From NCBI RefSeq assembly GCF_000313565.1, contig NZ_HE578925.1, positions 124,001 to 188,000 of the forward strand: DNA of 64,000 nt, in the 5' to 3' direction. Position numbers and translations under genes: made by a program. The stretch's first letter is position 1, and each line of letters begins with the position of its first letter. A model generated the notes under the pieces. It saw only the letters and a program-made list of their open reading frames with translations. It did not search any database and was not told the origin of the DNA. This document shows, piece after piece, positions 60,566-64,000 of the stretch. The stretch is from Dielma fastidiosa. GTDB lineage: Bacteria > Bacillota_I > Bacilli_A > Erysipelotrichales > Erysipelotrichaceae.

Positions 60566-62346
60566 AACAATCAATAAAATTGACTTACCAGCGGATCAAA
60601 CCGTTTGTTTCTCCTTATAAATGGCTATTTCTAGGTGCTATTGTCTTTTTGGTAACTGCCAGTGTATTAATGGCGCTGACACCTTCAGTCGAAGGCTGGA
60701 TCACTACCTCTTTAATGAATGATGTGCTGGCAATGAAGGCCGGTACTCAAAGCGGTGTTAATTTTGCTTATGTTTTACAGACAATCATTCTTTTAGCAAT
60801 TATGTATTTGATTCAAAAAGGTTCTAATATTCTGTCAGGTTTTATGCTGACGGATGCAATTCAGAAAATGATGCGCGATTTGCGAAATGCTGTGGAAATG
60901 AAAATTCATCATTTGCCGATTGCTTATTTTGATGCGCATGAAAGCGGCGATTTAATGTCACGGATCGCTAATGATGTCGATACGGTATCCAACGCGCTCC
61001 AGCAGAGCTTTTCACAAATATTGAATGGCATTCTGGCAGTGATTTTAGCATTGACAATGATGTTTAGAATCAATACGACAATGGCATTATGTACAATGCT
61101 GATCATACCGATTTCTTTGCTGATTTCTCGTATCATCGTACATTTTTCACAGCGTTTATTTAAACATCAGCAGGATGCTTATGGTGCGATGAATGGCACA
61201 ATTACTGAAATGTATACCGGCTTCGATGAAATTCAGCTGTATAACCGTCAGCAGACAGCGATTGAAGAATTTGAAAAAATTAATAACAATCTTTGTCAGT
61301 CAGGCTTTAAAGCACAATTTATTTCATCACTGATGAGTCCTTTGATCTCACTGGTTACTTATCTGGGAATTGGCATTATGGCGATGATGGGGGCTTTAAA
61401 TGTACTCTCCGGTGCTATCACAGTGGGAAATCTGCAGGCTTTTATCCGTTATATTTGGCAGATTAACGAGCCGTTGAATTCAATTTCCCAATTGTCATCA
61501 ACACTTCAGGCAGCCGCCGCCGGTTTCGCCCGTATCTTTGAAATTCTTGATACTGAGGAAGAGGTTAAGGAAAGTGAAACACCACTCTGTGTTGAATGCC
61601 TGAAGGGGAATGTTTCCTTTGAACATGTACGCTTTGGCTATACACCAGATAAAATCTTGATTAAGGATCTGAATGTAGAAGTCAAGAGCGGTCAGACGAT
61701 AGCGATTGTCGGTCCGACAGGTGCCGGTAAAACGACATTAATTAATCTTTTGATGCGTTTTTATGAATTGAATGGCGGTTCCATTAAGGTTGATGGTGTC
61801 GATATAAAGGATATGAGGCGCGATGATCTGCGTTCCATCTTTGGTATGGTTTTACAGGATACATGGCTTTACGGCGGTACAATTGAAGACAATATCCGCT
61901 ATGGCCGGCTTGATGCAACCCGTGAAGAGGTTGTGAATGCGGCTAAAGTAGCCAACATCCATCATTTCATTAGAACGCTGCCGGACGGCTATGCGACAGT
62001 ATTAAATGAAGAGGCAAATAATATCAGTATCGGTGAAAAGCAGCTGCTGACTATTGCCCGCGCGATTCTTGCTGATCCGCCGATTCTGATTCTTGATGAA
62101 GCAACCAGCAGTGTTGATACAAGACTTGAAATCATGCTTCAAAAAGCAATGAAAAATATGATGATGAACCGTACAAGTTTCGTCATTGCTCACCGGCTTT
62201 CCACGATCCGGAATGCGGACTGCATTTTGGTTATTAATCATGGTGATATTATCGAACAGGGAAGTCATGATGAGCTTATGAAGCAGCAAGGCTTCTATGC
62301 GGATCTGTATAATTCACAATTTGCCGACTGTATTGATGAAGAATAG
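60562..62346 (+). CDS. ABC exporter half-transporter, catalytic-site subunit
   Basis: 594 residues: six membrane helices and an ABC domain with Walker A GPTGAGKTT, Q-loop VLQDTWL, Walker B LILDEATSSVD with catalytic Glu, and switch His AHRLST. The signature is altered to ISIGEKQL. The consensus ATP site thus combines this Walker A/B with the intact signature of the first subunit, and the other site is degenerate, as in TM287/288-type exporters. Ribosome site GAGGAGG before the ATG. Ends at a terminator. Confidence 0.91.
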   Translation: MKQSIKLTYQRIKPFVSPYKWLFLGAIVFLVTASVLMALTPSVEGWITTSLMNDVLAMKAGTQSGVNFAYVLQTIILLAIMYLIQKGSNILSGFMLTDAIQKMMRDLRNAVEMKIHHLPIAYFDAHESGDLMSRIANDVDTVSNALQQSFSQILNGILAVILALTMMFRINTTMALCTMLIIPISLLISRIIVHFSQRLFKHQQDAYGAMNGTITEMYTGFDEIQLYNRQQTAIEEFEKINNNLCQSGFKAQFISSLMSPLISLVTYLGIGIMAMMGALNVLSGAITVGNLQAFIRYIWQINEPLNSISQLSSTLQAAAAGFARIFEILDTEEEVKESETPLCVECLKGNVSFEHVRFGYTPDKILIKDLNVEVKSGQTIAIVGPTGAGKTTLINLLMRFYELNGGSIKVDGVDIKDMRRDDLRSIFGMVLQDTWLYGGTIEDNIRYGRLDATREEVVNAAKVANIHHFIRTLPDGYATVLNEEANNISIGEKQLLTIARAILADPPILILDEATSSVDTRLEIMLQKAMKNMMMNRTSFVIAHRLSTIRNADCILVINHGDIIEQGSHDELMKQQGFYADLYNSQFADCIDEE

Positions 62347-62366
62347 GGAAAACCTATTCTTTTTTG
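62338..62366 (+). terminator. Intrinsic terminator after the ABC exporter
   Basis: AAGAATAGG-GAAAA-CCTATTCTT then T6; overlaps the stop codon. Confidence 0.85.
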
Positions 62367-62399
62367 TTTTTATAGAAATAGAATATGCATCAAATAAAA

Positions 62400-62432
62400 T
62401 TAACCCGGCTGAATAGCTGGGTTAATGTTTTT
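62400..62432. terminator. Convergent terminator
   Basis: TTAACCCGGC-TGAATA-GCTGGGTTAA with TTTTT to the right and ATTTTA to the left (leftward reading). It serves the leftward NIF3-like gene and backs up the exporter terminator. Confidence 0.75.
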
Positions 62433-63300
62433 AAATGGGAATTGTGTTGCTTTGATTTATTATATAATTATACATATCGCCTGATTGTACATAATCAATG
62501 TAAATGAGTGGAAATAGTTTTTTTAACCAATTCGGTAAATATTTCATACCTGCCTCTTCTATATTAAAATGACCTGCTATTAAAATAGTTTTTGATTGTT
62601 GCAGCAAGCAGGCATCACGCACATAAGCTGCAATACTGTAATCAACAATCTCTAAAGGTATTATTAAATCAATATTCTCATTTTCTATTTTGGTTATTTT
62701 TTGGCAGTCAATATCTTTTTTTGACTGACAATGTTCAGCAAATAAGACTGTTTCTACTTCGCTTTTATTATTACCAATAATTTTTAAACCATTTAAGTTC
62801 AATACTTTCATTAAGTGAGCTGTGATATTTGTTAATGGCGTTTTAGGTAATTTATATAATAAGGGTTTATCTAATGAGTCGATCAGATATTGTTCCCATC
62901 CTAAAGACTTCATCAAGCCATAATAAATACCATCGGAGAAATGATTGTCAATCAAGAGACCTGCATGCATAAAATCATGAAAGCGCCAGATAGTTATCGT
63001 ATATTGATCCAACAAAGCCTTTTTCTGTAAAAAAACTGAATTTTGCTGAAGCCAGTCGGTTCTGTCTCCATGGTTCCAAAAGATTGATTCATGTGTAATA
63101 ATAAAATTACATCCTTTTCTATGAGCTTCTTCAATAACCTTTATATTAGCAAAGCAGGTGACAATGATACCTGTACATTCAATGTCATCATTACCGTATA
63201 GTATTTTATCACTTGTTGATATACGATCAAGCTTATTTCCATACTTATCTTTGCCACAGCAATTCTTTAAAATCAAGCTTATAATTTCTGATATTTTCAT
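62431..63300 (-). CDS. NIF3 (DUF34) family protein
   Basis: 289 residues from the ATG at 63298-63300. The N-terminal part shows the NIF3 pattern: GIIVTCFANIKVIEEAHRKGCNFIITHESIFW (in part here), where the His of THES contributes to the dinuclear metal site; near the end AGHFNIEEAGMKYLP holds the second metal cluster (His and Glu). The family is a conserved metal-binding hydrolase-like group of unsettled function. A longer frame extends upstream over the preceding gene's end, but the chosen ATG fits the family's N terminus; no good ribosome site is seen. It lies 13 bases after the ChbG-like gene, so both belong to one leftward operon. Confidence 0.8.
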   Translation of the reverse strand: MKISEIISLILKNCCGKDKYGNKLDRISTSDKILYGNDDIECTGIIVTCFANIKVIEEAHRKGCNFIITHESIFWNHGDRTDWLQQNSVFLQKKALLDQYTITIWRFHDFMHAGLLIDNHFSDGIYYGLMKSLGWEQYLIDSLDKPLLYKLPKTPLTNITAHLMKVLNLNGLKIIGNNKSEVETVLFAEHCQSKKDIDCQKITKIENENIDLIIPLEIVDYSIAAYVRDACLLQQSKTILIAGHFNIEEAGMKYLPNWLKKLFPLIYIDYVQSGDMYNYIINQSNTIPI

Positions 63301-63313
63301 GTTTATGTGATTC

Positions 63314-64000
63314 TTAATCGTTAATTTTGTTTTTACGAACTGCCAGCCAGTTTTGATAATCATTAGTTCCATAAAGATAATCAGAGCTGGTAATTAGTTC
63401 AACATTCAATTTTTTTAAATGATCAAATGTGGTTTTATTTAGAAGGGCATCACAATCGCGAACTCTTGCAATGTTACAGGTGGATTCTTCTAAAATATAA
63501 TTATCTAAATAACCAGGGTGTAGAACAATTAAAGCAGCGCCTTCTTTACGGCAAAGTAATTCATCATTAGCCATAAACACAGATTCAATAGGATTGTAGT
63601 CCTTAATTTGATTTAATTCTGACCATTTCTGTTTGGTAGGTATAATGTGAATCGGGTATTCCTCTAGCTTCCATCCTTTTTCTGACTGTATCCATTTTCT
63701 ATAAACAGCAGTACCCTCTTTTAAACTTTTATAAAGATGATCAATATGGTATTCGTATGCTAATTCTCTTAATGTACGTGAATAGATATCATTTTGATCA
63801 TCAATGTTAGAAATAATATCTGGCTTCTTTTTGCGATATCGAATAAAAGTTTCAAGTTCTGCACGCAATTCAATAGCTAATTCACTGGCTAATTCTTCAT
63901 TTTGAGGATGACCTCGTGATATATGGAGACAAAGATTACCATTTTCATCTAAAAGATGAGGTACTTTAGAAGCGTCAGCAGATGGACGACCGCAAACATG
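63314..64000 (-). CDS. ChbG/YdjC-like deacetylase, N terminus beyond the window
   Basis: At least 228 residues; the frame is open to the right edge, so the start is not in the window. At the edge HVCGRPSADASKVPHLLDENG corresponds to the region of ChbG at 57931 around SGYPVSDPHMIPSMVDENG, and VLHPGYLDNYILEESTCNIARVRD to its HPGYVDAYILDNSTLTIQRCRD. It is clearly a second, divergent member of the family only 5 kb from the first, on the other strand. Codon use is AT-richer than the exporter genes. A TTG at 63868 must not be taken as start. The leftward operon includes the NIF3-like gene. Confidence 0.82.
   Translation of the reverse strand, partial: HVCGRPSADASKVPHLLDENGNLCLHISRGHPQNEELASELAIELRAELETFIRYRKKKPDIISNIDDQNDIYSRTLRELAYEYHIDHLYKSLKEGTAVYRKWIQSEKGWKLEEYPIHIIPTKQKWSELNQIKDYNPIESVFMANDELLCRKEGAALIVLHPGYLDNYILEESTCNIARVRDCDALLNKTTFDHLKKLNVELITSSDYLYGTNDYQNWLAVRKNKIND

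Overview
The window comes from a low- to medium-GC Gram-positive bacterium. It is most likely a Bacillota of the Erysipelotrichia type, a gut anaerobe (inference). The evidence is PolC, an FtsW-MurG-MurB-DivIB group, Asp23/FakA, YneF, a ComK-like protein, [FeFe] hydrogenases, and a NusA with a long Mollicutes-like acidic tail. Most genes read rightward. Start sites carry good GGAGG-type ribosome sites, and many transcription units end in clear intrinsic terminators. I saw no rRNA, tRNA, CRISPR array or intact insertion sequence.

Layout. 1-5.2 kb: the end of an RdgB pyrophosphatase, TrmL, a membrane protein, a membrane-anchored GH3 glycosidase, DUF3892, a 48-residue membrane peptide, RidA with a cysteine-rich tail, a ComK-like regulator with a disturbed 5' end, and YitT. 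5.2-11.3 kb: cell wall and division genes (ftsW, murG, murB, divIB), then Asp23 and the fatty-acid kinase FakA. 11.7-14.1 kb: a P-loop kinase, and a P-II-like protein paired with a CPA2 antiporter. 14.6-19.0 kb: two leftward tandem paralogues of a large exported protein, the second interrupted by one stop codon. Both carry the same leader hairpin. 19.1-28.8 kb: recG (frame-disturbed at its 5' end), rnc, a D,D-carboxypeptidase homologue lacking all three active-site motifs, polC, a GNAT protein, and an XRE/membrane pair. 28.9-33.3 kb: a visibly AT-richer beta-glucoside cassette (antiterminator, PTS EIIBCA, 6-phospho-beta-glucosidase) with RAT elements, followed by gene debris. 34.1-39.1 kb: the rimP-nusA-ylxR-ylxQ-infB-rbfA operon behind a leader hairpin. 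39.2-45.8 kb: ABC-F, small membrane genes, a peptidoglycan-binding-domain protein, a thioredoxin-fold protein, VanW, a lipid kinase, and NfeD-SPFH. 46.0-51.1 kb: a hydrogenase cluster with a catalytic-type [FeFe] hydrogenase, a [2Fe-2S] ferredoxin, a PAS-containing sensory hydrogenase and a SpoIIE-type phosphatase. 51.1-58.8 kb: YneF, a GT51 transglycosylase, then an amino-sugar locus with a frameshifted PTS regulator, a mannose-family PTS IIA/IIB/IIC/IID, NagA and ChbG. 58.8-64 kb: a heterodimeric ABC exporter, then leftward NIF3-like and second ChbG-like genes running off the edge.

The most interesting system is the hydrogenase cluster. A PAS-linked hydrogenase homologue is translationally coupled to a PP2C-type phosphatase and sits beside a candidate H2-metabolising enzyme. 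This suggests H2 or redox status is converted into protein dephosphorylation. The paralogous exported-protein pair with its covarying leader hairpin, and the amino-sugar PTS locus with its operator and cre site, are next. Four genes (comK-like, recG, the PTS regulator, the second exported paralogue) each carry a single-base lesion. These could be real decay or regulation, or assembly errors, and reads should be checked before interpreting them.
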